Below the pieces are notes generated by a model. It made no database searches and had not been told where the DNA came from. It saw nothing but the letters and a program-made list of their open reading frames with translations. The translations under genes were made by a program, and so were the position numbers. From positions 124,001 through 188,000 of the forward strand of contig NZ_CP029145.1 of NCBI RefSeq assembly GCF_003149515.1: a stretch of 64,000 nt of DNA. Direction: 5' to 3'. The DNA comes from Hymenobacter nivis. Lineage in GTDB: Bacteria > Bacteroidota > Bacteroidia > Cytophagales > Hymenobacteraceae. This document shows, in pieces, positions 44,001 to 53,600 of the stretch (within the stretch, counting starts at the first letter, position 1; each line of letters starts with the position of its first letter).

Positions 44001-47000
44001 TTACGGCAGCAGGCGCAGAGTGGAATCGAGGCGCTGGGTGACGAGGAACTGGCGGGCCTGGAGGCGCAGCTGGTCCTGCTGCTGGCGCTGCTCGTCCTTT
44101 TTGAACAGGCGCACGCGGTACTTGGTCTCGCCGCTGGCCCGGCGCAGGTTCACGTAGGTGAGGCCGGGGTGAGGGCGGGGGGCCAGGGGCTGGTTGTTTT
44201 TGATGCGCTCGATGCGCTTCTTGTTGTCGCCGAGCAGGGCTTGGATGGCGTTGGCCCCCACGTAGAGGTTGGCGCGGCCGTCGAGGGCGTAGGTGCCGCT
44301 CACGGCAAGGTTGGCCAGGTTGCTGTTCAGCACCAGGTCCGGAATAAGCACTTCGCCACGGTCGAGCATCAGCTGGGTGCGCACGGGCTCGAAGTACAAA
44401 TGGCCGCTGCGCTCCTTGCGGATGAACCGGAGGCTCGCGGTGAGGGCTTCCACGTTGATAAGCTCCAGGTTGCGGATGTCGGCCTGGAGGTAGGCCTGGG
44501 TTTGTTCAAAGCTGGGCAAAAAGCTGGTGTTCAAGTCGGTGCGCAGGTCGCCGGCCAGGCGTACCGTGCCCCGGATGTTGTCGCTGCCCAGCACGCGCAG
44601 GCGCATGGCCTGGGCCACGGTAAAAAACTCCGAGAGCTGAATGTCGTCGAGGGCGAGTTGCACGTGCAGCGGGTGGTGGTCGCGGCCGCGGTTGGTGTGC
44701 AGCACGCCGCTCAGGCGCACCCGGCCCCCGAAAGCGTTGAGGGCCGCCGTGTCGATGCGGGCCGCGCCGTCGCGCAATTGCGCCGCCAGCCGGAACTGCT
44801 CGCCGCGCACCGCGGCGTAGCGCACCTGGTCGGCCTGTACGTGCAGCGTGGCCGCGAGCACGCCATTGGTCAGCATCGAGCCCGGGCGGGGCCGGCCCCG
44901 GGCGGTGCGGCCGGTGGCGCGGCGGGTGCGGGCGGCCTGGCGGGCCACGCGCCGGGCGGGCGTCACGAGGCTGTCGGGCGGGTTGAGGGCGGCGAGCAGC
45001 TTCAGTAGCTGCTGCACATCGAGGGTGGCGTAGCGCAGGCGCACGTCGGCGGCGGCGGCGGTCAGGCGCAGGTCGTTCACAATGGCCGAGGCCGAGGCGC
45101 GGCCCTGCCCGCCCTGGGGCACCGTCACGGTGAGGTAGGGCATGTCGAGCAGCGAGTCTTCCTTGATTAGCCGCAGGCGTAGGTTGCGCAGGAACTGGCC
45201 GTCGGGCAGGCGCACGGCGTCGATGGAGCAGTCGAGCTGGCCGTCCGCGGTCAGCAGCAGCTCGCGCAGGGCGGGCAGCGCGGCGCGCTTGCGGTACCCG
45301 GGGCTGCCCGGGGCGGGGCGGCGTACGGGGGCCATTCGGGCCAGCAGCTGCTGGTAGGGCAGCGTGCCGAAATGTACGGCCAGCTGGAAGTTGATGGGGG
45401 CCACGTCGGTGGCGGTGGAGTCGGTGGGCCAGGCCAGGTTGCCCTGCACCTCGCCGCCGTAAATACGGCCCGTCAGGCCCTGGAGCCGCACCTGGCGGCC
45501 GTCGTGGTACACCCGCACAAACAGGTCGGAGAGCGTATCAGCGGGCAGCAGCAGGCGGCGGCAGTGCAGGGCCACGCTCAAGCGCATCCCCTGCGGAATG
45601 AGGCTGGTGCCCAGCGTGGCGGTGAGGGTGGCGCGGGCCTGGGCCCGGCGGCGGGCGTTGGGCCGCGCCGGGGCCCCCGCCGGGGGGCGCAGCAGCCCCC
45701 GCAGCCGCCCCAGGTGCAGGTCGTCCACGGCAAAATCGCCGCGGATGGTGGTCGTGGCCGTCTGCCCGGTGAGGTAGCCCAGCAGGTGCACCGTGGTGGC
45801 CGAGGCCTGGAAGCGCATCCCGTCCAGCACGCCCGAGGCGTTGCTGAGCCGCCACAGGCTGTCTTCGATGCCGATGCGCACGTTCAGGGCCGTGAGGCGG
45901 GCGTGGCGGACGGGCAGCAGTAGCTCGGCGTTGCGCAGCACTACCCAGCCGCGCACCTCCAGGTTGCGCTGCAACGCCGCCAGCTGGGTGCTGTTGGGCG
46001 GCGGGCGCAGCAGGCCCTGAAAGGTGACGTTGAGGGCGGCCGTGCCGCGGCGGGCCTGCCAGAGGCCGCGCGGTGTGAGTAAGGCGGCCAGCTCGGGTAA
46101 TTCGGTGCGGCCGCTCAGGCGGCCGCTCACATAGGGTTGTCGGAAGTTGCGCAGCACCAGGCCCACATCAAGCTGCCCGGCGGGCGAGTAGAGGCGGCAG
46201 CGCTGGAGGGTGAGGGTGGTGGTTTCGGGGCGGTGGCCGGGGCCGTTGTCGTAGGTGGCGGCCAGGTCCCAGTGGTTGATGCGGCGGGCCGAATCGGGCC
46301 AGGCCAGGCGGGCATCGCGCAGCCCAAAGCTGAGCAGCGTGCGGGGCCGCATCGTGGGCCCGCTCTGCCCCAGAATGCGGTAGGTCACCTGCGCCTTGCT
46401 CGGGCTGACGGCCCCCGCTAGGTAGGGGCGTAGGCGCGGGGGCAGGGCCGTGTTCAGCACCGCCAGCAGGGGCTGGTCGCCGGCAAAGCGCAGGTCGAGC
46501 TGGGTGCCGGTGGGGGTGCGCGGGTCCACGGTGTGGGTGCCGCTGAGGCGCACGGTGTCGCCGTTCAGCGTGAAGCGCGTGTCGTCGAAGCTGCCCTGCC
46601 GGGCCCGGAACGTGTAGTGGTAGCGGACCCGGGCCCGCACCGGCTCGTGGGCCAGCAGCGTGCCGCTCGGGTTTTGCAGGAATTCGAGCTGCCCGTCCAG
46701 CAGGCCCTGCACGCGCAGCACGCCGCCCGCCAGCCGGCCCGCCAGGCGCCCCACCCGCACCCGGGCCCCAATGGCGCTGTGAGTGTAGGCGTTGCGCGTG
46801 GCGATGGTGAAGTTATTGATAATGAGCGAATCCAGGCCCAAATCCAGCGCCGGCGATTTGCCCGGGCCGGGCCGCCGCTTGCCACGCAGCCCCCAGCTGC
46901 GGCCCAGCGAGTCCACCACTTCGCGCAGGGCCCCGTCGCTGAGTGTGAGGCGCGTGACCTGTACGCGGCCGTGCAGCAGGGCCCCCAGTTCCAGGCGCGC

Positions 47001-47285
47001 ATCGGCCCGGTTGAGGCGCAGCACCAGCTCGGCGCGGCCGTGGGCCGTGTCGGTCAGGGCCAGGTGGCGCAGCGAGGCAGTGAGGTGCGGGAAGTCACGC
47101 CAGGGCGAAAACTCCACCTCGAAGGGCCCCAACACCAGGTCCGAGCTTTTGGCCAGCTGCTGGCGCACGCGCTGCGCAATCAGCGCCCGGCCGTAGCGGC
47201 TGCCTAGCAGCCACGCCCCGCCCCCGGCTGCCAACAGCACGAGCAGCAAGCCGGCCAGCAACACACGGAGGGAGATTTTTTTCAT
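44001..47285 (-). CDS. AsmA-like large periplasmic protein
   Basis: A 1094-residue protein with one N-terminal membrane helix (MKKISLRVLLAGLLLVLLAA) and a long beta-rich periplasmic body, as in the AsmA/TamB group that influences outer-membrane composition and lipid transport. Start at 47285 preferred over 47306. SSDLVLGPFEVEFSPWRDFP near the N-terminus and NLELINVEALTASLRFIRKE ... LVLNSNLANLAVSGTYALDG near the C-terminus match AsmA-family features. The predicted outer-membrane barrel gene lies 75 bp upstream in the same orientation, so the two may be co-transcribed. Confidence 0.82.
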   Translation of the reverse strand: MKKISLRVLLAGLLLVLLAAGGGAWLLGSRYGRALIAQRVRQQLAKSSDLVLGPFEVEFSPWRDFPHLTASLRHLALTDTAHGRAELVLRLNRADARLELGALLHGRVQVTRLTLSDGALREVVDSLGRSWGLRGKRRPGPGKSPALDLGLDSLIINNFTIATRNAYTHSAIGARVRVGRLAGRLAGGVLRVQGLLDGQLEFLQNPSGTLLAHEPVRARVRYHYTFRARQGSFDDTRFTLNGDTVRLSGTHTVDPRTPTGTQLDLRFAGDQPLLAVLNTALPPRLRPYLAGAVSPSKAQVTYRILGQSGPTMRPRTLLSFGLRDARLAWPDSARRINHWDLAATYDNGPGHRPETTTLTLQRCRLYSPAGQLDVGLVLRNFRQPYVSGRLSGRTELPELAALLTPRGLWQARRGTAALNVTFQGLLRPPPNSTQLAALQRNLEVRGWVVLRNAELLLPVRHARLTALNVRIGIEDSLWRLSNASGVLDGMRFQASATTVHLLGYLTGQTATTTIRGDFAVDDLHLGRLRGLLRPPAGAPARPNARRRAQARATLTATLGTSLIPQGMRLSVALHCRRLLLPADTLSDLFVRVYHDGRQVRLQGLTGRIYGGEVQGNLAWPTDSTATDVAPINFQLAVHFGTLPYQQLLARMAPVRRPAPGSPGYRKRAALPALRELLLTADGQLDCSIDAVRLPDGQFLRNLRLRLIKEDSLLDMPYLTVTVPQGGQGRASASAIVNDLRLTAAAADVRLRYATLDVQQLLKLLAALNPPDSLVTPARRVARQAARTRRATGRTARGRPRPGSMLTNGVLAATLHVQADQVRYAAVRGEQFRLAAQLRDGAARIDTAALNAFGGRVRLSGVLHTNRGRDHHPLHVQLALDDIQLSEFFTVAQAMRLRVLGSDNIRGTVRLAGDLRTDLNTSFLPSFEQTQAYLQADIRNLELINVEALTASLRFIRKERSGHLYFEPVRTQLMLDRGEVLIPDLVLNSNLANLAVSGTYALDGRANLYVGANAIQALLGDNKKRIERIKNNQPLAPRPHPGLTYVNLRRASGETKYRVRLFKKDEQRQQQDQLRLQARQFLVTQRLDSTLRLLP

Positions 47286-47360
47286 AAGCAACAAGCGCGA
47301 GGTCAATCGGCCCCATACGCAGAACCACCGCCTACCGATGAGCCTGCGAAGGCCGCCGCG

Positions 47361-48233
47361 CTACCGGAACGTAAAGTCCACCCGAAAGCTTGCGTAGGCC
47401 GCTGGGCGCAGCACCTCGGCGGTGGGGTCGGTGCTGGTGCGCCGGGGCACCACGTAGTGGCCCGTGAGGGCATAAGAAAACGGGTAGCGGGCGTAGGTCA
47501 GCGGCAAAGTAAGCTCGTAGCCCATCAGGCGGGGCGCGGCCGGGGCGTCGGGCACGGCCACCGCGCCGCTGCGCCGCCGCCGGGGGGTGGGGGCCGGCGC
47601 GGTAGCCGTGCCCGGGGTCGCATACGCGCCGCCGTAGCGCAGCAAAGCCAGGGGCGAGCCGTAGAATACTTCCGCCCCTGGCGTTAGGCGTAGTGCGTCG
47701 GCCCCCAGCCAGTTAGCTTTTTCGAGGGTGCCCGTGAGCAGTAGCGAAACCGTTTGGGCGCGCTGCTTTTGGAAAAAGAAGTTGTAGTCCAGGGCCAGCG
47801 CCAGGGGCCCCCAGGCGTAGGCCGTGTTGGCCTCGAAGCCGTTGTTGATGCGGGGCTCGCCGTTGCCCAGGGCCTCGGTAAAAAACACCCGGTCGAGCGA
47901 CGCCGAATACGTCCAGCGGGGTAAAAATTCGTTGGCGTAGCCCACCTCCAGGTCCGTAAACGAATAGCGCGGCGGCGTGCTCTGCCGAAAATAATAACCC
48001 TGAATTTGTCCGTAAAATCCGCTCGGGTGGCTGTACACGATGCTCGGGCTCAGCGATAAAGCGTGGTCGCCGTATTCGCGGCCCAGATAGTAAGTGCGCT
48101 GGTCAGCGTCGAGGGATACCGTCCACTCGGCGGTATCGGCAGCAGGTGGGCGCGGCGGCGCGGCGAGGACCTGGGCCCGCAGCTGGCCGCAGGGCAGAGC
48201 CAAGGCAATGGCAAAAAGTAATGGGTGTTTCAC
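47361..48233 (-). CDS. Predicted outer-membrane beta-barrel protein of unknown function
   Basis: A 290-residue exported protein (GTG start; signal MKHPLLFAIALALPCGQLRA). Alternating amphipathic strands rich in Tyr/Phe (GFYGQIQGYYFRQ, ALALDYNFFFQKQ, YPFSYALTGHYVVPRR) and a C-terminus ending FRVDFTFR suggest a small barrel, though the last residue is Arg rather than aromatic. A Pro/Ala/Arg-rich loop (about 215-240) interrupts it. No named family recognised. Upstream of and probably co-expressed with the AsmA-like gene. Confidence 0.7.
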   Translation of the reverse strand: MKHPLLFAIALALPCGQLRAQVLAAPPRPPAADTAEWTVSLDADQRTYYLGREYGDHALSLSPSIVYSHPSGFYGQIQGYYFRQSTPPRYSFTDLEVGYANEFLPRWTYSASLDRVFFTEALGNGEPRINNGFEANTAYAWGPLALALDYNFFFQKQRAQTVSLLLTGTLEKANWLGADALRLTPGAEVFYGSPLALLRYGGAYATPGTATAPAPTPRRRRSGAVAVPDAPAAPRLMGYELTLPLTYARYPFSYALTGHYVVPRRTSTDPTAEVLRPAAYASFRVDFTFR

Positions 48234-48302
48234 GCAGTTGGGTGGGAAGGTGGGTGAATAGTTTTGAGCATAGAAATTTTAGATTAGCGAAACAATAAAA
48301 AC

Positions 48303-48331
48303 GGTCATGCTTCGGCTGCGCTCAGCATGAA
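48303..48331. repeat. Family A half element, copy A7
   Basis: GGTCATGCTTCGGCTGCGCT continuing to CAGCATGA: a collapsed element in which the central region is lost, leaving only one arm plus the outer GTCATGC / GCATGA ends. Lies downstream of the phosphopantetheinyl transferase gene. Confidence 0.6.
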
Positions 48332-48339
48332 GGTTTTTG

Positions 48340-49056
48340 TTAAATCAAATAGGAGCTTTCAAAGTCGTCGGGGAAATGGAAGTGGCGTGGCACCACGTTG
48401 GTTGGGGCCCCCAGCACCGCCAGGGCCCCCTGGTGGCCCGGCCCCGCCGCGAAGCCTAGCAGCTGCGCCCCTTCCGGCGCCGCCAGCCACGGGGCCCTGT
48501 CCGCCCCGGGCCCCAGCACCGAAAACTCCGCAAACGGTAGCGACAAGCCCATGCCCAACGCCTTGGCATAGGCCTCCTTGCGCGTCCAGATGGTGTAGAA
48601 CAGGGCCTCCCAGGGGGCCCCCGGCGCGGTGGCGCGCAGGGCAGCCTGCTCGGGGCCTGAGAACAGCTCCTGCACCAGGGCCAGCGCGTCGGTCATGGGG
48701 TGCAGGGCTTCCACGTCGGCCCCCACGGCCCATTCGTTCGATACCGCCAGCAGCGCCCGCCCGGCCCGGTACGAGAGGTTGAACTGCACCGCCACCGCCA
48801 CCGGGGCCGGCAGCGCCGGTTTGCCGCGCGGCCCGGGCGCCACCAGCGCCAATTCCGCCGGCTGCTGCCCGGCATAGGGCCCCAACACGGCCCGCAAAAA
48901 GCCGTGGGCCCGCCCGTAAGTCTGCCGCAGCGCATCGGTGCGGAAGCGCGCCTGCCGGTCCCGCTCCGCTTCGGATAAGGTGGCCTCGGCGGGGCCCCAG
49001 GCGGGGTGCTCGGCGGCCAGGTCGGCGTGCCAGAGGTGCACGAAAGGAGGGGGCAT
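48340..49056 (-). CDS. Sfp-type 4'-phosphopantetheinyl transferase
   Basis: A 238-residue enzyme that attaches phosphopantetheine from CoA to the carrier-domain Ser of NRPS/PKS proteins. Mg-site motif VGADVEAL (Asp114, Glu116) and WTRKEAYAKALG (Glu161, Lys165) are both present, with the FNLSYRAGRALLAV strand before the first. Length fits the Sfp/Gsp class. The only carrier protein in the window is the Pls-like NRPS upstream on the same strand; an IS630 element and a gene fragment now lie between them, so they may once have been adjacent. Confidence 0.92.
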   Translation of the reverse strand: MPPPFVHLWHADLAAEHPAWGPAEATLSEAERDRQARFRTDALRQTYGRAHGFLRAVLGPYAGQQPAELALVAPGPRGKPALPAPVAVAVQFNLSYRAGRALLAVSNEWAVGADVEALHPMTDALALVQELFSGPEQAALRATAPGAPWEALFYTIWTRKEAYAKALGMGLSLPFAEFSVLGPGADRAPWLAAPEGAQLLGFAAGPGHQGALAVLGAPTNVVPRHFHFPDDFESSYLI

Positions 49057-49132
49057 ATGGCGGGGTTGCGGGGGTGGGTTGTGGGTTGCCGGCGCATAGT
49101 TTGAGGCAGTGGGAGCTTCTCAGTATTAAGAA

Positions 49133-49831
49133 CTAGTGGTCTGACAACTTAGTTTCGTCAGTTTTTTTGGTTAATTCAGCGTATCTGTTTTTCAACTTAT
49201 CGCGGGCCTTTTTGGTGGTGAAGGACCAATTGACTTTGGTGGCGGCGGCGTTGCGCTTGGCTTGCCAGGCCAATGCCTCTTGTTCGAGTCGTTGCTGGGT
49301 GGCGATACGCTGGGCCAGGCACTGGCGGGAGAGGGCGGCAAATTCGATTTCCGCCATGTTGAGCCAGGAGCCGTGCTTGGGCGTGTAATGAAATTCGAGG
49401 GTGTGGCGCAGGTAGCGGGCCGTCTCGAGGGGTAGGTGTTCGTAAAAGGCCCCGTAGGTGTGGGTGCTGTAATTGTCTTGCACGAGCTGGATTTTGGCCG
49501 CCTCGGGGTAGTGGGTTTGCACGAGCCAGTCCATAAAACGGGCGTAATCGCCCTTATTTTTGGTCGTCGTCACCTGCAAGTGGCGCTGACCTGTGTCGAT
49601 GTTATAAGCCAATAGCACGTTGCAGACGCCTTTTCGCACGTACTCCTGGTGTTCTTTTTGGGTCGCGTTGGGCTTGGGCGGCAGCGGCGTAAGCACGTGG
49701 TCGAGCAGTTGGCAGGGCCGCTCGTCGAAACACAGGCGCACCACGCCCGCTACGGCCGGGGCGCTGTAGACGTCGAGCACGTCCTCCAGATTGGCCAGGT
49801 ATTCGCCCGTGATGGTGCCGATGCACCACAT
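49133..49831 (-). CDS. IS630 transposase, DDE catalytic part (orfB)
   Basis: A 232-residue DDE-type part with CFDERP (first Asp), VQDNYSTHTYG (second Asp) and GSWLNMAEIEF (Glu). The frame runs upstream of 49831 without stop to the A-run near 49858-49864, where a -1 shift from orfA yields the typical join KKSHLKPWLKEMWC. The stop codon (TAG at 49133-49135) is outside the inverted repeat: its T and A come from the duplicated TA target and its G from the flank. Confidence 0.9.
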   Translation of the reverse strand: MWCIGTITGEYLANLEDVLDVYSAPAVAGVVRLCFDERPCQLLDHVLTPLPPKPNATQKEHQEYVRKGVCNVLLAYNIDTGQRHLQVTTTKNKGDYARFMDWLVQTHYPEAAKIQLVQDNYSTHTYGAFYEHLPLETARYLRHTLEFHYTPKHGSWLNMAEIEFAALSRQCLAQRIATQQRLEQEALAWQAKRNAAATKVNWSFTTKKARDKLKNRYAELTKKTDETKLSDH

Positions 49832-49836
49832 TTCTT

Positions 49837-50280
49837 TTAGCCAGGGCTTGAGGTGGCTTTTTTTAACACCTGGCGAATCGTTTCCTTGGAAACGGCCGGT
49901 CCGTAGTCGAGCGAGACGAGGGTTTCGTTGAGCAGCGAGAGCGTCCAGCGGGCCGCGCCGGTCGGCAATTCACTGCACGCCAGACTGGTGATACGCGCTT
50001 CCAGGGCGGGCGTCACCTTCGGCGGTTGCCCGCTACGCGGGCGCTCTTCCAGCGCCTGGGCCAGCCCCCCGGCCAGGTAGCGGCGCTTGAGGCGGTAGTA
50101 CTGGGTGGGGGAAATGCCCCCTTCGGCCTGCACGGCGGCGGCTCCTTTGCCGCTGCTCATGGCCAGTAGGGCACGGGCGCGCGCGATTTTGCGGCTCTTG
50201 TGGGTGCCTTTTGTGACAATCGCCTGCAATTTGGCGGCATCGGCAGGCGGTAGGTTGACGGGTTTGGCGAGGCGGGGCAT
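49837..50280 (-). CDS. IS630 transposase, N-terminal DNA-binding part (orfA)
   Basis: A 147-residue helix-turn-helix part starting at ATG 50280 (a GTG at 50304 is also in frame): KSRKIARARALLAMSSGKGA, GISPTQYYRLKRRYLAGGL, and the proline-rich EERPRSGQPPKVTP linker characteristic of IS630. Ends QVLKKATSSPG shortly after the seven-A run. Confidence 0.88.
   Translation of the reverse strand: MPRLAKPVNLPPADAAKLQAIVTKGTHKSRKIARARALLAMSSGKGAAAVQAEGGISPTQYYRLKRRYLAGGLAQALEERPRSGQPPKVTPALEARITSLACSELPTGAARWTLSLLNETLVSLDYGPAVSKETIRQVLKKATSSPG
49858..49864 (-). promoter_or_regulatory. Programmed -1 frameshift site in the transposase
   Basis: Seven consecutive A on the coding strand, phased A AAA AAA relative to orfA. 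A -1 slip continues into orfB as KKSHLKPWLKEMW, matching one-piece IS630 transposases. Inferred from frame continuity, not measured. Confidence 0.7.
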
Positions 50281-50414
50281 TAGCGAAAAACGGATGGTGT
50301 CCACTCGTTACTGTTACAAACGGAATTAAGTTGTCAGACCACTAGTCGGGACTGAAGTAGGGACGTTTGTCACTATTTGACCTCTATTTTTGACTAGCTC
50401 ACTTAGCGGGGAAG

Positions 50415-50591
50415 CCTACAGCCAAGCTTAGTCCGGCTGGAGAATGGCTGTGGGCGGTGCAAACGGAAGGTGACTACTACAGCTTCGGCGATTTAGCCAC
50501 TAGCTTGGCGCTGGACAAAGCGGGCAATGTGTACATCGCGGGCTGTAAACTTCCCCGAATCAAGAGCCAGTCAAAAGTAGAGTCAAGTTGA
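50415..50591 (+). pseudogene. Fragment of an SBBP beta-propeller repeat protein
   Basis: 59 codons: KLSPAGEWLWAVQTEGDY followed by ATSLALDKAGNVYIAG, one SBBP repeat unit of the kind found in long T9SS-exported proteins. No start codon, signal or further repeats; a stop follows. Adjacent to the right end of the IS630 element. Confidence 0.65.
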
Positions 50592-50694
50592 TTGCTACTG
50601 AACCTTGAATTTCGGTAAGCGCCTGACCCTAATTCTCGCCAATCTATTTAAGCGGAAAACTGACGCGCAACCCACTAACCCCGCCACCCCAACC

Positions 50695-53600
50695 TCACCC
50701 GTTGACACCCCCCGGAATGAAGGCGCACGGGATGCCCTGCCAGCGGGTGTTTGCGGGTAGGGTTTCGCCTTTCATCAAGAGCGAGAGGCTTTTGAGGGTG
50801 GCGCCGGGTCCGATTACGGAGTCGTAGAGCACCACCGCCGAGGTGCCCACCGTAGCGTAGCGCCCGATGCGCAGGGTCGACATCTTCATGATGCGGTCCT
50901 CGAATAAGTGGGTTTGGATGGTGCTGCCGTTGTTGAGCACGGCGTGGTCGGCCACCCAGGCCAGGTCGAATTCTGTGATTTCGGTCGTGTCCAGGTACAC
51001 CGAGTGGCCGATGCGGCTGCCCATCAGCAGGAAGAACGAGGTGGCGAACGGCGTGCCCAGCAGCGGGGTCACCCAGTACAGAAACACGTAGCTCTCGCAC
51101 AGCGAATTAACTAGCTCGTTGCGCCACACGTAGCTCGACCACAGCGGCTTTTCCGACGGCCGGTAGCACCCGATGAGCACCCACTTGGTGGCAGCAGTGA
51201 GCAGCGACAGCGCCAGCACGGTGCCTACTAGCACGCCCGTGCCCAGCAACGCGCTGATCCAGAACGGGTAGCCGTTGCGCAAATGCCAGGCGCAGTAGTG
51301 GTACACCGCCGCAAACGTGGCCGACACGAAGGCGAACGGCAGCGTGATTTTGAAGAACTCCATCGCGCCCCGCGCCCACACCAAATGCGCGGGCGGGTCG
51401 AACGTGAGGGCGTCCGTGAACGTGGCCGATACCCGCCGGTTGGGTAGTAAAAATGCCGGCGAGCCCACCCACGACGTGTTGGCCGGGGCCCCCGCGGGCG
51501 GCGCCGTCGACAGGGCCCCAATGAGCTGGCCCGTGCCTAGCACCGTACCCCCGGCCAGCACCGCGCTGTTGCCGATGAAGGTGCGGGCCCCCACCACGGT
51601 GGTTTCCACAGCCACCTGGCCGCGCTGCACGCGCGGGGCCCCCACGCTCACTGAATCGGCCAGGAAGGCTCCGGCCCCTACTGTGAGGTGGTCGGCGGAG
51701 ATATGGTTGAGGGTGGATATTTCGGCCCGGCGGCCCACCTTCGCGCCCAGCAAGCGCAGCCAGAACGGCGCGTAGATGGTGGCGTACAGCGGCTTGAGCA
51801 CGCTCAGGCTCTGGGCTAGTACGGCGTCGGCCAGCCAGTGGCGCACGTAGGCCAGGCTATATAAAGGCAGTGTACCGGCCAGTTGCCGCCCCGCCACAAA
51901 GCGCTTGGTGAGGGCCAGCAGGGCCCCCAGTACCAGCACGTAGGCCGCTGCCAGCGGCACTAGCGTCAGCAGGGCCGGCAGCAGCCCGTAGCGCTCCACT
52001 GCTTCGTAGAAGAAACCGAATACCGGCACCGAAGCGCTGGTGGGAAGCAACAGCATCAGGGCGATGGCCAGGGTTTGCACCACCATATAGGGGGCCCCGG
52101 GCCGTACCCGCGACGGGACTGCACCGGCCAGCGTGCGCACCCGTTGCGAGGGCGAGCCCTGCCAACCCTCGCGGGCCGGCACGCGCTGGCCGGCGGCCAT
52201 TACCGAAAGGTCGTCCAGCTCGGCTTCGTCGCCCAGCTCGGTGTCGTTTTCGAGGATGGCACGCAGGCCCACGTAGGCGTCGCGTCCCACCCGGATGGGC
52301 CCCAGGATGAGGCGGTCGCGCTCGATGCGGTAGCCCAGTAGGCCAGCCTCGCGGGCAATGCTGGCGCCGTCATCCAGCGTCAGCAGGTCGAAGGTCATCA
52401 GGCGCGTCGAGCCCAGGTACACGCCGTGGCCGATGCGGGCCCCCAGCAGGCGGTAGAACACGTTGAGGTAGGGCGTGGCCGAAAGCAGCTGGGTGGGCGC
52501 GGCTTCCACTAGCTTCTTCACCACCCAAAACCGGACGTAATACAGGCCCCACAGCGGATACTCACCGGCCTTGAACCGGCCAATAATCAGCCACTTAAAT
52601 AGAATAACCAGTCCGCACGCTACCGGCACGTAGGCCAGCACCGCGGCGGCTACCAGCGCCACAATGGCCCAGTCGGCCTGGGCCTGCAGCCAGGGCCGCA
52701 CGGCGATGGAGGTGTTCAAAATCAGCACCGGCACCAGGTAGAACAAGAATACCGCCGCCGCTTGCAGCACCGCCGTGAATACCCGCGTGGCTTGCGAGGC
52801 GTGCGGCACTGGAGGCCCCGCGGGGCCCTCTGCGGCGGCGGCGGGCGCGGCGGCGGCGGCGGCGTCCACGGCCTGGGCCAGGGCCTCGATGGTGCGGCGG
52901 GTGTACATCTCCTTCACCGACAAGCCGGCGAACTGGGGCTGCTGGCGCAGCTCGGAAATGATGAGCGAGGCCAGCAGCGAGTTGCCGCCAATTTCGAAAA
53001 AGTCGTCGGTGGTGGAGAGGTCGGAGGTGTCGAAGCGCTTCTGCCAGGCGGCGTACACGGCGGCTTCGGTGGGGGTGCGGGGCAGGGCTAGCTCGCGGGT
53101 GGGGGCCGCGTCGCCGACTACCGGGTAGGGGAGGGCCTTGCGGTCGACCTTGCCGCTGGTGAGCAGCGGGAAGCTGGCCAGCGGCACCAGCGCGGCTGGC
53201 ATCATATAAGGAGCCAGCCGCTCGCGCAGGTAAGCGCGCACAGCCTTGGCGTCGAGTAGCGGGTGGGCGGGGTCGAGGATAAGGTAGGCGATGAGCTTCT
53301 GCACGCCGTCGTCGTCGGTTTTCAGAGCCACGGCGGCGTTGCGGATGCCGGGCCACTGCAAGAGCAGCGACTCAATTTCGGCCAGCTCCACCCGGAAGCC
53401 CCTGATTTTCACCTGCGTGTCAATCCGACCCAGAAAGTCCACGTTGCCGTCGGCCTCGAAGCGGGCCAGGTCGCCGGTGCGGTAGAGGCGGCCGCTGAAG
53501 CCGGTGGCCAGCTCGGCTACGGTGTTGAACTTGGCGGCCGTCAGCTCGGGGCGGTTGAGGTAGCCGGCGGCCAGCGCGGGGCCCCCAATGCACAGCTCGC

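Larger units (their letters stand above)
49136..50342 (-). mobile_element. IS630-family insertion sequence, apparently complete
   Basis: A 1207-bp element. Terminal inverted repeats GTGGTCTGACAACTTA (left) and its exact complement TAAGTTGTCAGACCAC (right) are flanked on both sides by TA (49134-49135 and 50343-50344), the target duplication typical of IS630/Tc1. It carries two overlapping transposase frames linked by a seven-A slippery run. It lies between the Pls-like NRPS gene and the phosphopantetheinyl transferase gene. Confidence 0.93.
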
